From positions 17,965,291 to 18,029,290 of the forward strand of contig NC_056536.1 of the NCBI RefSeq assembly GCF_910596095.1: a stretch of DNA of 64,000 nucleotides. Reading direction: 5' to 3'. Both the position numbers and the translations under genes were made by a program. Positions 11,801 to 22,000 of the stretch are shown here, one piece after another. The DNA is from Thunnus maccoyii. Lineage: Eukaryota; Chordata; Actinopteri; Scombriformes; Scombridae. Every line of letters starts with the position of its first letter. Position 1 is the first letter of the stretch. Below the pieces are notes generated by a model. It had not been told where the DNA came from. It ran no database searches and was given only the letters and a program-made list of their open reading frames with translations.

Positions 11801-12431
11801 AAGGGCAATTAACCTGATATTTCTCCATCTGGACCACATTAGACCAGGTTTAGATCAAAAACCACTATACTTAGACTTGTCAAATCTGGACTAGATGAAC
11901 AAAGAGACAGTTTCAGATTTGTGAAATCTTTTTTCTATTTGTGAAAACTGAATAAAGGGCAATTTCACCATACAGACCAACAGGTCTAGATCAAAAACCA
12001 CTATAATATTTAAACTTGTCAATTAAGATTTGACAAGTCTAAATATAGTGTTTTTTTTTATCTAGACCTGATCTAATGTGATGTGGATGGAGATATATCA
12101 GTGAAATCACCCTCTTTTGTATTTTCATAAGCAAATAAAGATTTCACAAATCTGACAGTGACTGACTGACTTTTTCATAAGTGTAAGTCGTAAAAAAAAA
12201 AACAAAGAAACAAAAACCACAACGGAGAATCAGCCGTTAAATAGTCTATTATTAATGTTTCCCTAAATTTTCCCCTTAATCCAGAATAGGAAGCTGACCT
12301 CAGCGTAGTGTGTAAAAGTGCACTTACCGAAGAGTTGAAGTAAAATTTGACTCCACTTCTTGTTACTTTCTTATTGTCTCTCAGGGCATAAAGGACTGAA
12401 CTAAAGTCTGGATCTCTGGTGCATTCATTCC

Positions 12432-12478
<47 letters not shown>

Positions 12479-12681
12479 CATGTAATTTCGGACATATGTA
12501 TAAAACTATCATACATACAGATGTCGGCATCTACATGATCAACTCACCTGGCCCTGAACTCGTTGTCGTAAATGTCTTTGAGATCTTCTCTGTCAGTGAT
12601 GGATAATCGATCAGTTTCCTTCAAAAACTCAAAGAAGTCGCGTCCAACATAGCGGCGCAAATATAACTTAATCTTAACCAT
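5013..12681 (-). CDS. MOV10 N-terminal region fused to a YqaJ-type nuclease (six exons, 516 codons)
   Basis: Exons on the minus strand are 12681-12548, 12430-12328, 7098-6950, 6388-6292, 6201-6060 and 5938-5013. Every internal boundary has an AG acceptor and GT donor and the phases agree, giving 1551 nt without a stop. Exons 1-5 and the start of exon 6 (residues 1 to about 253) align block by block with the N-terminal part of the mov10 gene at 16.4-25.1 kb, for example YVVNLTVENMGRKPV and FHIVRFIEAQC. From residue about 262 the frame is a PD-(D/E)XK nuclease of the YqaJ/lambda-exonuclease family: GIESEAL (E355), ASPDGVL (D388), LEIKCPF (E398, K400), then MQVQLGMFCTG. All catalytic positions are kept. 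No helicase motifs follow. Intron 2 is 5.2 kb and full of transposons. The protein may be a bona fide chimera, or a truncated MOV10 copy next to a captured transposon-borne nuclease; expression is unproven. YqaJ domains in phage act in recombination. Confidence 0.72.
7560..7769 (-). pseudogene. Penelope-like element, reverse-transcriptase fragment (inverted piece)
   Basis: The minus strand encodes LVNLASFVLQRNYFFFNN followed by LQTSGTAIGTKM. This is the conserved stretch of Penelope-like reverse transcriptases in which a phenylalanine-rich segment precedes a QTxGTxMG motif. The catalytic YxDD segment that should follow is not found. The piece is in opposite orientation to the rest of the element at 7860-9960. 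Confidence 0.75.
7860..8456 (+). pseudogene. Penelope-like element, RT thumb/linker region
   Basis: The plus strand encodes SSLYTKPTDRNT..NAESFHP, then KSREAYLQAKKSSKSKPHL, PTFTPKTQIIKDIILKHW and FKCGACINCKYT. These are ordered landmarks of the Penelope ORF between the reverse transcriptase and the GIY-YIG domain, the last being the cysteine motif before GIY-YIG. Several in-frame stops and frame changes show it is dead. The reading is cut at 8456 by the element at 8457-9490 and resumes at 9491. Confidence 0.8.
8457..9490. mobile_element. Unidentified repeat element, copy B (inserted in the Penelope element)
   Basis: This is collinear with copy A at 2781-4746 but lacks the 501-bp TIR insertion, preserving the empty site near 8590-8600. 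It ends in actctcacctta at 9490, as copy A does at 4746. Its insertion splits the Penelope reading frame between CINCKYT and the GIY-YIG region. No coding capacity was found. Confidence 0.7.
9491..9960 (+). pseudogene. Penelope-like element, GIY-YIG endonuclease region
   Basis: From about 9575 the plus strand encodes AIYMIQCPCGKISIGETSRS, then LKERITVHRSSIKRND, SPVARHFNEKH and, after a stop at about 9754, RKKREAFLILYCKSLFP. This is the GIY-YIG nuclease that distinguishes Penelope-like elements; the YIG triplet has become SIG and the frame is broken, so it is inactive. It continues the fragment at 7860-8456. Confidence 0.85.
10740..11100 (+). mobile_element. Possible solo LTR
   Basis: The block has a TATA-like tatata at about 10968, a compact stretch ending in an ATTAAA signal at about 11053 and a GA/CT-rich end, which is the layout of a retroviral-type LTR. 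Clear TG..CA ends, a target duplication and an adjoining primer site were not found. It may instead be a unique promoter-like sequence. Confidence 0.3.
11697..12186. mobile_element. 490-bp fold-back MITE with an extra internal unit
   Basis: The outer 18 bp form an inverted repeat with one mismatch: TTACATTTATGAAAAAGT at 11697 and the reverse complement of TTACACTTATGAAAAAGT ending at 12186. The inversion continues almost throughout: the left arm at about 11757-11885 (cagatttgtgaaa .. cttatgaaaa .. tctccatc .. cttgtcaaatct) recurs inverted at about 12024-12160. A third copy of the same unit, in direct orientation, fills about 11906-12020. It lies in intron 2 of the chimeric gene, 142 bp downstream of exon 2. 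No target duplication was recognised. Confidence 0.8.
12433..12474. repeat. (CA)n microsatellite serving as the 3' end of an intron
   Basis: On the minus strand this is a (TG) tract of about 20 units ending TTAG directly at exon 2 (from 12430) of the chimeric gene. It therefore replaces the usual polypyrimidine tract. Confidence 0.9.
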
Positions 12682-13256
12682 GGTCAAAAATCCGTTATTC
12701 AAACACGACAAGGATGTGTAGTTTATCGAAGCCCGCGGGTTGTGGAGAGTCTAGCACATCATCCCCCCTCGCGCCTGAATTTAAGGGGGTGTGTATAAGC
12801 TCGTGCTAAAGCTGCACTTGGATGTATCTGCGGTCATGTCTGCATCATCTCGCAGGAAATCCTCTTCCTATTCTTCTTTTGTTTTACTGGCGGACTATAA
12901 ACCAACGTTAAAGGTGCTTGCCGCCTTTTACTGTATCTGAGAGTGTGACATCACAAAAAACAAACAAAACGGGCCAAAAAAGCCGTTTTCCTTTTCTACC
13001 AGCTGCCCCCCAGTCTACTTCTCTATCTACACTGAACTTCCTACAACCTATCAGCACATGTTCAACAGTTACAAGTCTCACATTTATCTATTTATCTGAC
13101 ACTGTCTTTTTCATGGTATATAAAGTAACATTGAGACCTGTATGTCCTAATCTTAACCTAAAATAATAACGTCTTTCCTACATTAACCTCCATTACTTTC
13201 AGAGGAAACCCCCGAAACGGCTCGATTTATATTCCCGGGCAATCCACGAGAGCGGT

Positions 13257-13373
<117 letters not shown>

Positions 13374-13383
13374 CCAGCTAGTG

Positions 13384-13402
13384 CGGAGAAACGAAACCTA
13401 AC
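13384..13402. promoter_or_regulatory. IRF/ISRE-like element upstream of the MOV10-YqaJ gene
   Basis: The 19-bp sequence is identical to 463-481 and includes GAAACGAAAC. It is about 700 bp upstream of the ATG at 12681; the extra distance relative to the left paralogue comes from sequence at about 12790-13210 and the expanded microsatellite. Adjacent shared sequence (cggctcgatttatattcc at about 13218, also at about 325) shows that the promoter regions were duplicated together. Confidence 0.45.
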
Positions 13403-14028
13403 CTGAGAGCTATAAAAACATTTTATTTAGATGAGTCAGTCAGTGACTAGATCAGCAAATTAATTAAAGACGAATTGCCTGTATAATGCATATAATCTGT
13501 TAAAACTGCAGCTGAGCAAAACATCACAATAGTGAGTAAGCAACGCTTTTGTACTGGTGATAACAATGACAATAATGGACTAATTATAAATACAATATTG
13601 TGAAAATTATTTTAAGGTCTACAACATTATGTTTAAATAATAAATGAAAGGTCAAAATTTTTAGACCATAAAGGAAAGTTGTAATTCTTATAAATTAATA
13701 GCATTTTCTGTTGTCTGTTGACCTGGACACATTCATATACAACATGTGTGTTTTTTTTCTTATTTTTAGAACTTATGTTTTATTTTATTTTTACTTCAAT
13801 TGTGGTGGAAATTCATAACGTAATACATATATATTCTTCTACTCTATTGCCTTATTCATGTCTTTTAATTCTTACGTAGCCTTAGTATGAATTGAATATT
13901 ATGTAACCACTTGCTACATAATATTGAGAGTATAATCTGATCCTTCCCAGGTCATGAACACCCAGTTAGTTCAGAGCAGGACAAAGATCAATAACCTGTT
14001 AAACATAAGTAAATAGTGGCTGCTAATG

Positions 14029-14074
14029 TAGCCACTATCCAAATGTGGCTGCAGCCACATTTGGATAGTGGCTA
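14029..14074. repeat. Perfect 46-bp palindrome
   Basis: TAGCCACTATCCAAATGTGG continues to CTG at 14051, and 14052-14074 is its exact reverse complement with no spacer. A further partial copy (atagtggct) lies just left at about 14013-14021. The flanks show no recognisable element. Confidence 0.95.
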
Positions 14075-14328
14075 ATACCAAGGCAGGGAGACACCGTGAC
14101 AACAACTAAAGACCAATAAAGCTGATGGGAATGGTCAGGTGATGTATTCTCATCTATTGTATACATGACACTGTACTGTCAGTCACTTTCCAGTTGCTCT
14201 GCGCAGAATAACTCAGGTCTTTGCCACTTTGTTAATTCTATAAAAACCTCATATTCCTTTGAAGTTTATTTCAAAGTTTATTTCCATTACACAGCATTCC
14301 TACATACAGTACAGTTATGACCCCCCCA

Positions 14329-14334
<6 letters not shown>

Positions 14335-14365
<31 letters not shown>
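14335..14365. repeat. (CA)n microsatellite
   Basis: A short pure CA run in the intergenic region. Confidence 0.9.
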
Positions 14366-14367
<2 letters not shown>

Positions 14368-14889
14368 TGCTTTGGCATTATGTTGTTATCCACATCTGAT
14401 CTGTCTGAATGAGCCCCTCAATCATATAACATGGGCCTGCAGACCAATCTACAACTGCATGGCCATACAATAGATTTTTTGCAGGGCAGGACAGGATATT
14501 TGAGGTGCTGAGAGTGCTGCCTGTTGAAAAATGCTATTTTTATTTTTTTGTGGTGTATCACTTGGCTGCATACTCTGCCATAGTGTTAGGCCTTAACTGG
14601 GACAAGTGAGATTCCTTACATGAACATAAAAAAACCCTATTTTGAATAATTATAGGGGCCCACCTCTTGCAAAAATTAGGGGATGCCTTATTTATTGCAG
14701 ATATCATATTGTTAAGCCTATTATCGTCATTTTTCACAAAAGAGAAGCTTGTGTGGACTACAAATGTCCATTACCATTAGATGAATGAGTATAGAAAAAT
14801 GACTGTCATTGCAGCTGAAAAGTCAGCCTGTCTAGTTATTCTTTACACATTGAACTCACAACACATTAAACGCAAATAAATTTTTCACA

Positions 14890-15290
14890 TGTGGCCCTAA
14901 TCCTCTTCCGTAGGTTTCTCACATTGGTTTGGGAAATTGTATTTTTAATAAAGCCTGTTTGATCTGGTTTTATCAGTGAAGGTAAAAACACCTCTAACCT
15001 CTTTGATAAAAGCTTGGAGAGAATTTGACTATCAACATTTGGTAGGATAATTGGACAGTGGGAGCTTCAGACATAAGGAGCCTTACCTTATCAGTGATAT
15101 GTGTGCTGACTATAGTGATGGGGGGAGTGTACTTTTTTCGAGTGAGTGGAAATACATATTGGTGAGTGGAGTTTTCAGAGGATCTTGTAGAACTCAGGGC
15201 CATAATTATCCAACCCCTGGGCTTTCCCACTCTTTAGGGAGTTTATGCCATCTACCACCTCATCACTGGCATCATCAGCGAAACCCCTGA
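14890..15290 (-). pseudogene. L1-clade LINE ORF2 fragment
   Basis: The minus strand encodes INSLKSGKAQGLDNYGPEFYK, then in shifted frames LPPSLYSAHISLI and NVDSQILSKLLSKRLE, ending PDQTGFI. These match the order of L1-type reverse-transcriptase blocks (SGKxPGxDG..EFYK, the SLI block, and the NVDxKILxKxLAxRLE block before QxGFI). Stops and frameshifts show it is dead. It lies between mov10 and the chimeric paralogue. Confidence 0.8.
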
Positions 15291-16229
15291 CTGTTGTTTT
15301 AAGACAGACATGGAAAGTTGTGAACCTATCCTTTAAATGACTGAATGTGCAGCAGAAGATGGTCTCAGACACATTAAGTTGTAAAAAAAGGCCAATGACA
15401 TAAACTGGCAAATTCTTAAATAACTGAGTTGTAACTATGTTTCTCATCATGCAGAAGATTCATAATTACAGAGTCATCATCACACTTCAGATCATTGCTT
15501 ACTGTCGTGCCACAAATACAATTGCGGAAATTACCCAGCCCTCCGGAAGTAAAATGTCGACTCAAAATGAAACTTGAAACTTGATATATTTCTATATTCA
15601 TTGCTTGTTCCACCACACTGACTATAAAGTGAGTCATTGTTTTTACATCCTTGTCAGTGGTCAGCAGCTGTCACTGATAGTCATTATGGAAATATGCTGT
15701 TCTCTTTGAGATTGTCTTGGTTTAGGTAAACTTGATAATCAGGCTGAATTGCCATTTTGTTTTCACTATTCATTTGAATTCATGGGTAAGCAATTCAGAG
15801 AAACAGTCAGTAGGTCAAAAATAAAGAAAGAAAGAAAATAAAACCGAGAGTGGCCCAACTATAGCCCAGTTTTACATAACTTACTGCTGTGATCAGGTTT
15901 GGGGTGTGCCATCAAAACAAGTGAGTGAGTATGTTGAAAAAAAAAACTGTATTCAACTGTATTCTATGATGGTAAATGTGTGTCTGTTAAATATGAGGCT
16001 TTTCCTTACAGAGTCTGGTTAACGGGAAACCTATTCAGCTAATATCCATCAGCTACTACATCCATATTTAAAAAAAGCCAAAAAAAACCCATATTGTGGA
16101 ACACATATATTTTGGATGCATAATATACAAATACAGGCAGTACTGTCTTACATCTGTGTCCTGAATGAAAATGACATATGTTACCTCACACTTCAGGTTC
16201 AGTTTCTCATCTGGTTTTTTATTCTTACT

Positions 16230-16452
16230 CTTTTTGATGCCAAATACCGGAACTAAAGATGAGAGTGCCCCACATGTTGGTTACTACAACGGTGATTGCC
16301 GTGTTGTTGAATCACTCTTCGCTGTGGAGAGCAGTTCAGAGGACGAGGGAGGAAGAGGAAAGAACCCAGAGACCTGTTAGTCTTCAAGGTAATTTCTGAC
16401 AAAGGAAAGACATACAGTACAGTGTGAGTGTATGTATGAATGTGCTTATTAC
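16230..16452 (-). other. Probable 3' end of mov10 (last exon unresolved)
   Basis: After the GTAATA donor at 16452 two acceptors are possible: one about 57 nt downstream (tttgtcag) and one about 80 nt downstream (ctaacag). The first opens a frame of about 45 residues, the second stops after about 12. Neither end resembles a MOV10 C-terminus that I can recall, so the stop codon is left open. Confidence 0.4.
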
Positions 16453-19006
16453 CAGAGGCTTGGTGACTCTCTTCCTCTGCAGAGACTGTAATGCCACGGT
16501 AACCCCCTTCTTTGGCGCAGTAATGGATAAACCTAAAAAGAGAGTTCAGCATAGGAGGCTGTCCAACCCATTCTTCTCCACTGAAAGACTGTTAACACTG
16601 AAGACACTGAATTAGGACTAGTGGCCTTACTTGTTCCAAAGTTGGTCAGCTTTCAAGACTCTGGGGTCTCCCACCACAATCAGCAGAGCTCGGGCTCGGG
16701 TGATTGCCACGTTGAACCTCTGAGAAGATAATTTCAGTTTGTGCTCTACTGATGCTACCATAGTAGTTTAATAGAAATCATTAATATGCATCTGCTTTAC
16801 TGTAAGAAATATATGTTTGTCTTGAGTTATTGTGTAATGTTTAATACCTTCTCATTATTAACAAAGCCCAGAGTGAATCGCTGCTTGTGCGCTGTCAGTT
16901 TAGGATTGCTGCGGACTGTAGACACCAGAATAACGTTGAACTCTTTACCCTGAAACTTTTCCACGGAACCAACCTATGAAAAACACGAATGCAAGGTTTG
17001 TTTAGTGTAAATCCAAAATCTCTCTTACACGTGTTTCACAACAAACATACAATTACTTTGTATCTCCATACTGTGGTGGAAGTAGACCGAATAAAGGAGA
17101 CCAAGAAAGAGAAATTGGTCTTTTGTATATTTATTTATCTTTTGAGCAAAAGGACTGAAACCTACAAGGTGACAGTCAGCATCTGCCGAGGAAATGATCC
17201 AGAGTACCTTGTCATCAGAGTTTTTATACACATAGGAACAAAGACTCAATAGTTACACTCAACAAGAAAAACACATTGATGATTGATTAAGGCATTTCTC
17301 AATTGAAGGCTCACCCTTTGTCTCAAATTTGTGTGGGGGACAGTTAATGTTCAAGCTATGCTATATTTCAACCTTGCATCATTTTGCATGTAAAAGTGGT
17401 ACAAGTCAGGCATTGTATGAGGGAAAGTCAGTTCATGTGCAGTATTAGAAGTTCGAGCAAAGTTCAGCAGAAGGGAGAGATTCAAAGGTCATGTATTAAA
17501 TGATAATTGTATATTCAAGGGTTATACATTAAATGACAGGTTATGTATTATATGATACTTTAATTTTTCCTCTACACATACCAATATGTTTTCTAAGTTT
17601 TCCTTCCTGAGATCTTTGTCCATCTGAAGGGCGATCTGGATTTTCTCCACCTGTTAGCACACAAAAATTGGACGATGTGAACAAGATTGCCCTTATCGAA
17701 ACCCTAATTTCCCGTTACCCGTGGTCACCATGGTAGGCACAGAAAGTACCACCAAAGGTTCAGTATTTGAACAAGATGTCGTTGCTACAAGGATAATTGC
17801 AAAGATTATTATTTTTTGTATGGCACTTGGCCTGTGGGAGGAAATGACAGCAAGCCTGACTAACAGATCCATGAACATATCCATAGATTATTTTAAGACA
17901 GTACACTCACTTGTTTTCTGTATGGTGCAATGATGCCAATTTCTCCTGGTCCAATTTGTGTGACACCCTTTTTGTGAAGATAGTCAATAAGGGCTTTTAA
18001 GTATTCCTTCAATACCTCCATCTCTGCTGTGTTGTAAACAGAGGGACAGTTGGCGGCACGTTCGTCAGTACCTGCCACGCCATGGAAGATCAAAGGGAAA
18101 CCCTGAGACATAGAAAAAGAAATTAGACTAGGGGTGGACAGAGAGGGAGAGCATTGCATGTATGTTTGTGTGTGTGTGTGTCTATATTACTTTCTTGGGC
18201 AAGCGTTTCCATTTGCAGTATTGACTGCAATTCTCTTTAGGAGCATAAGGCTGAAGTTGTCCTTTATAAAAGAGCTCATTTGGAATTTTCAGAATTGCAG
18301 GATGTGACCTGAGACAGAGTGAAGAAGAAAAGAAGACCACTGAAAAAATGTGAACCAGGGACACGTTTAGAAAAAGCTTGGGCAAGTGGAGGGAGATCAA
18401 TAAGTGGTTTAAAAGTAACGTTGAGGGAAAATATAGAAATAAAGTAAAGCATCACCACTACCACACCTGTAGTTCCTCAATAATTTTGTGACAAAACAGC
18501 TGTTGAACCCGTGTGTCTCATGTGACTTATACAGGTCGATGTCCCCCATCAGACGCTCCAACAGGGACACATCTGCACAGAGTAAATAGCTTCAAACTTC
18601 CACAGGTCCAAGCAATAATAAACAGCGTTCAGCAGTTAAGAGCAAATTAGTGATCATTTGAAAACTTCACACACCATATAGTGTTTAGCTGTATATTTTT
18701 AAGTTATCCACAGTGCTCACCCATGCCATGTTTCTCTGCCAACTTGGACGTGACGATGGGGCCTGACTGTTTAGGGTCTCCAGCCAGCACTACCTGGCAT
18801 TTGTTTGGTTTTACTAAACCTTTGGAGCAAACACAGAAACAGTAAAAGGGAAAGCTTATATAGAATATCATATACGGTATGTTAAACAAGCTGAACTTGT
18901 TTGTCACCTGCTAACGGGATGATACACTCTGTTTCTGCAGCCTGGCCTGCCTCATCCACAAAGATATAAGTGTAATGACCTGGAGGAACCCCACCTGTCA
19001 CTAGCC

Positions 19007-19085
<79 letters not shown>

Positions 19086-22000
19086 CAGCCATTAATAATA
19101 ATATTAATTACTTCTGCACTACTTGTTACTGGGCAAAACTAAATTGTGATGTGTTACCACCAAACACAATAGCATAGTGCATTAACTACTGTACCGTGCC
19201 GCAGTCAGCAGTGTGGTGACCATGATATTATACTTCATCAGCTCCTCTTTAGGGGGCATCATAAGTGTTTTTGTCTTCTTGTTCAGGTTGCAGTTATGCT
19301 ACAAAAATGAAAAAGCACATATGTACATATATAAACACACTTTAATGTGCAGCTGCCAGAATTAAGTTTGATAGCATAGATGATATTTAATGGAGGTGAA
19401 TCTGCAGATTTCTTCATAAATCTGGTATGTGCTGGGTGAATTTGCATTTATATGTTCTGGTACAAATGTGCAACTGCAATGATGTCATTCAAGAGTTCAT
19501 TCAGTTGTAAAATGTTTTAAACAATCCAGCAGAATTGAATGCCTTTGTGGAGCTACATAAATTAACCGTCTTAGAAACTATGGCATATGTGACATCTTGT
19601 CATATATTCATGTTGTCTTAATGCTGCTTCTTTAGGTTTGTTTATTTTTGAGGGAAATTACTCAAAAAATGAAAAAAGTATGCAGACCTTTATAATCTGG
19701 GGAATATTTCTCACGGAGCAATTTAGGGCGTACAAGCGATACAACTTGCGCTTGCCTATATTTCCACTCAGTATCTTTTCACAGAGGTGATCAGTTGCAC
19801 TGTTGGAGGGAGCGCAGGCCAGGATATTGCAGGACATCTGAGTTTTCATTATCTGCTTGATGGCTTCCACCAAAGTCACTGTTTTGCCTGATGACCAATA
19901 TATGTAAAAAATATATTATTCTAGATGTTAAGACAAATCATTAAACATCATTCACAAACATGCATGTACGCTACCTGTGCCAGGTGGACCAAATACCAGG
20001 TAAGGGGCAGGTTTTGCAGAAGCGGCTACAATGTGTTGAATGGCTATGCACTGCTCCGGGTTGTTCTCCGACTCCAACGGCCTGCTGACAGAGAAACAGA
20101 GGTGCAGAGGAGTAACATCAGAGCTGAGTCATCCTTAAGAGAGAGTCAGTGTTGACATGCACAGAGTGAACCAAATATTAGAGATATGATTAAAAGCACA
20201 TGACTGTATCACATGGATTCTTGACCTTGAAGTATTCTGACCTGTGTACACATGAATGGTGCGAAGAAAAGTTTCCAGTAGGGAACAGCACCTCCTTCAA
20301 TTTGTGCCTATGCACCAGCGCTGCTGCTCTATGCTGGATACGCAGAGGCAGACGGTTGACAATGAAGTTCACCTTGAACCTCATGCCCTCCTTGAAATGC
20401 CTCAAGAACCTGCATTCAAATTCAGTTAGTCATGTGTGGTGATAAGGACAGCATAACTTAACAAATACAATGGGTGAGCATTGTATAAAAAAAGAGTGAT
20501 GTTCAAATAACACTGAAACCAAGAGGCCTTTCTAGATTGACAAGATCAGAAAAAAACTACTACTCCCCCTCCACCCCCTTTCCTATAATGCCTTTGAAAA
20601 GATTAAATGATCATTACTGTATCAGTCACTTTCCACTTTGAGAAAAATGTGAACATATTTAATTCCAGCCTTAAACTTGTAGCAGGTAAGTAGCTTCAAA
20701 CTTGTAGTGCAGTGGTGAAACAAGTTTTTTTCCCATTTAATAAAAGTTCAGAGCCATATCTCACATTCAAAACATCTGTCTACTGTAAGTGTCAGTATTA
20801 TTGTATATTTTCAGACAACTGACTGTGGAGAAACTGGTATTTCTGCCTCTTTTATGTTGGATTTCTTGCTGTTTAATTATTTAATGCTTATAGATCATAT
20901 ATTTAATTGAAATGGACAAATATACCACCAAACAACAAAATAAGGTCAGTGTCAGGGTCTTAGGGGATTCTTTCCTGTAAGAATTTCATCATTTAATCCC
21001 ATTTGATCCCTCCTTGTTTTCACACAATGGGCTGTTCTTACTTTTCGCACAACTGCAGGTAGACCTGCTCTGCATCCTCATGTTGGATCCAGCCTTTGTA
21101 AACTGCATTTTCAAAACCTCCTGACTTGTCTAAAGGAGTCACCAGCACTTGGTTTCCAGGCAACAAGGATGAAGAGCTTCCAGTGACACCTGCAATCTGA
21201 TGATACAAAAGGTTTGTGTGTAATTTATACAGTCATTGAGGTGAAAGTTCCAGCCAAAGCAATGACAGTACAGCATTTGTCTTTTGGTCTCTCACCCGCA
21301 GAATAAGAAGATTCTTGGTGTTTTTGTCTCTGAACATGGTCACATCATCCTGGTTGTACTTCTCAACCTCTGTCTTCAGCTGGAGCTCCTCGAGATGCAA
21401 CAGCAGGTGGAATCTCCTGAAGTAGTTTTTCCAGTTCAGAAGTGTCTCCTGAAGGTCCCTGAAGAGATCCCAGTGACATGAAAAGGTGGATCAGGTTCGT
21501 GATCAGATTAGGGCATCATGTTTCCTGCCCTGATAGCGTATAGCGTATATTTTTCAAATCACAGCATTAGTGTGCCATGTTAGTTAAGACAGCATGTCCA
21601 CTTAGCTTAAGATACAGTATTTTCTCCCAGTGTTTATGCAATGTTATGTTATGCAAACAGCTCCTTGCATAAGGTGGAGTAAGACTATTGCAAACATGAG
21701 TCATTATGCAATCACATACCATTGTATGTAATATATTGTCCTGACACGTGATTGGTTGACATGATGTCGAGTCAAAACCTGATTGACTCATAAGTAATTA
21801 AATCTGGTGCAGAGTAAACTCACATTCTCATTCAAAGTGTGTGCACATGAAAATACATACGTGTCTGCTTTTATCAAGTCTTTTGTGCTTTGGGGCATCG
21901 GATAGTCGTTCAAAGGCACTACAGACTTCAGCCACATCGATACAACACTGGAGTGGATAAACAAAGACAAAAGATGACTCGTAAAACCAGTGACTGATAC

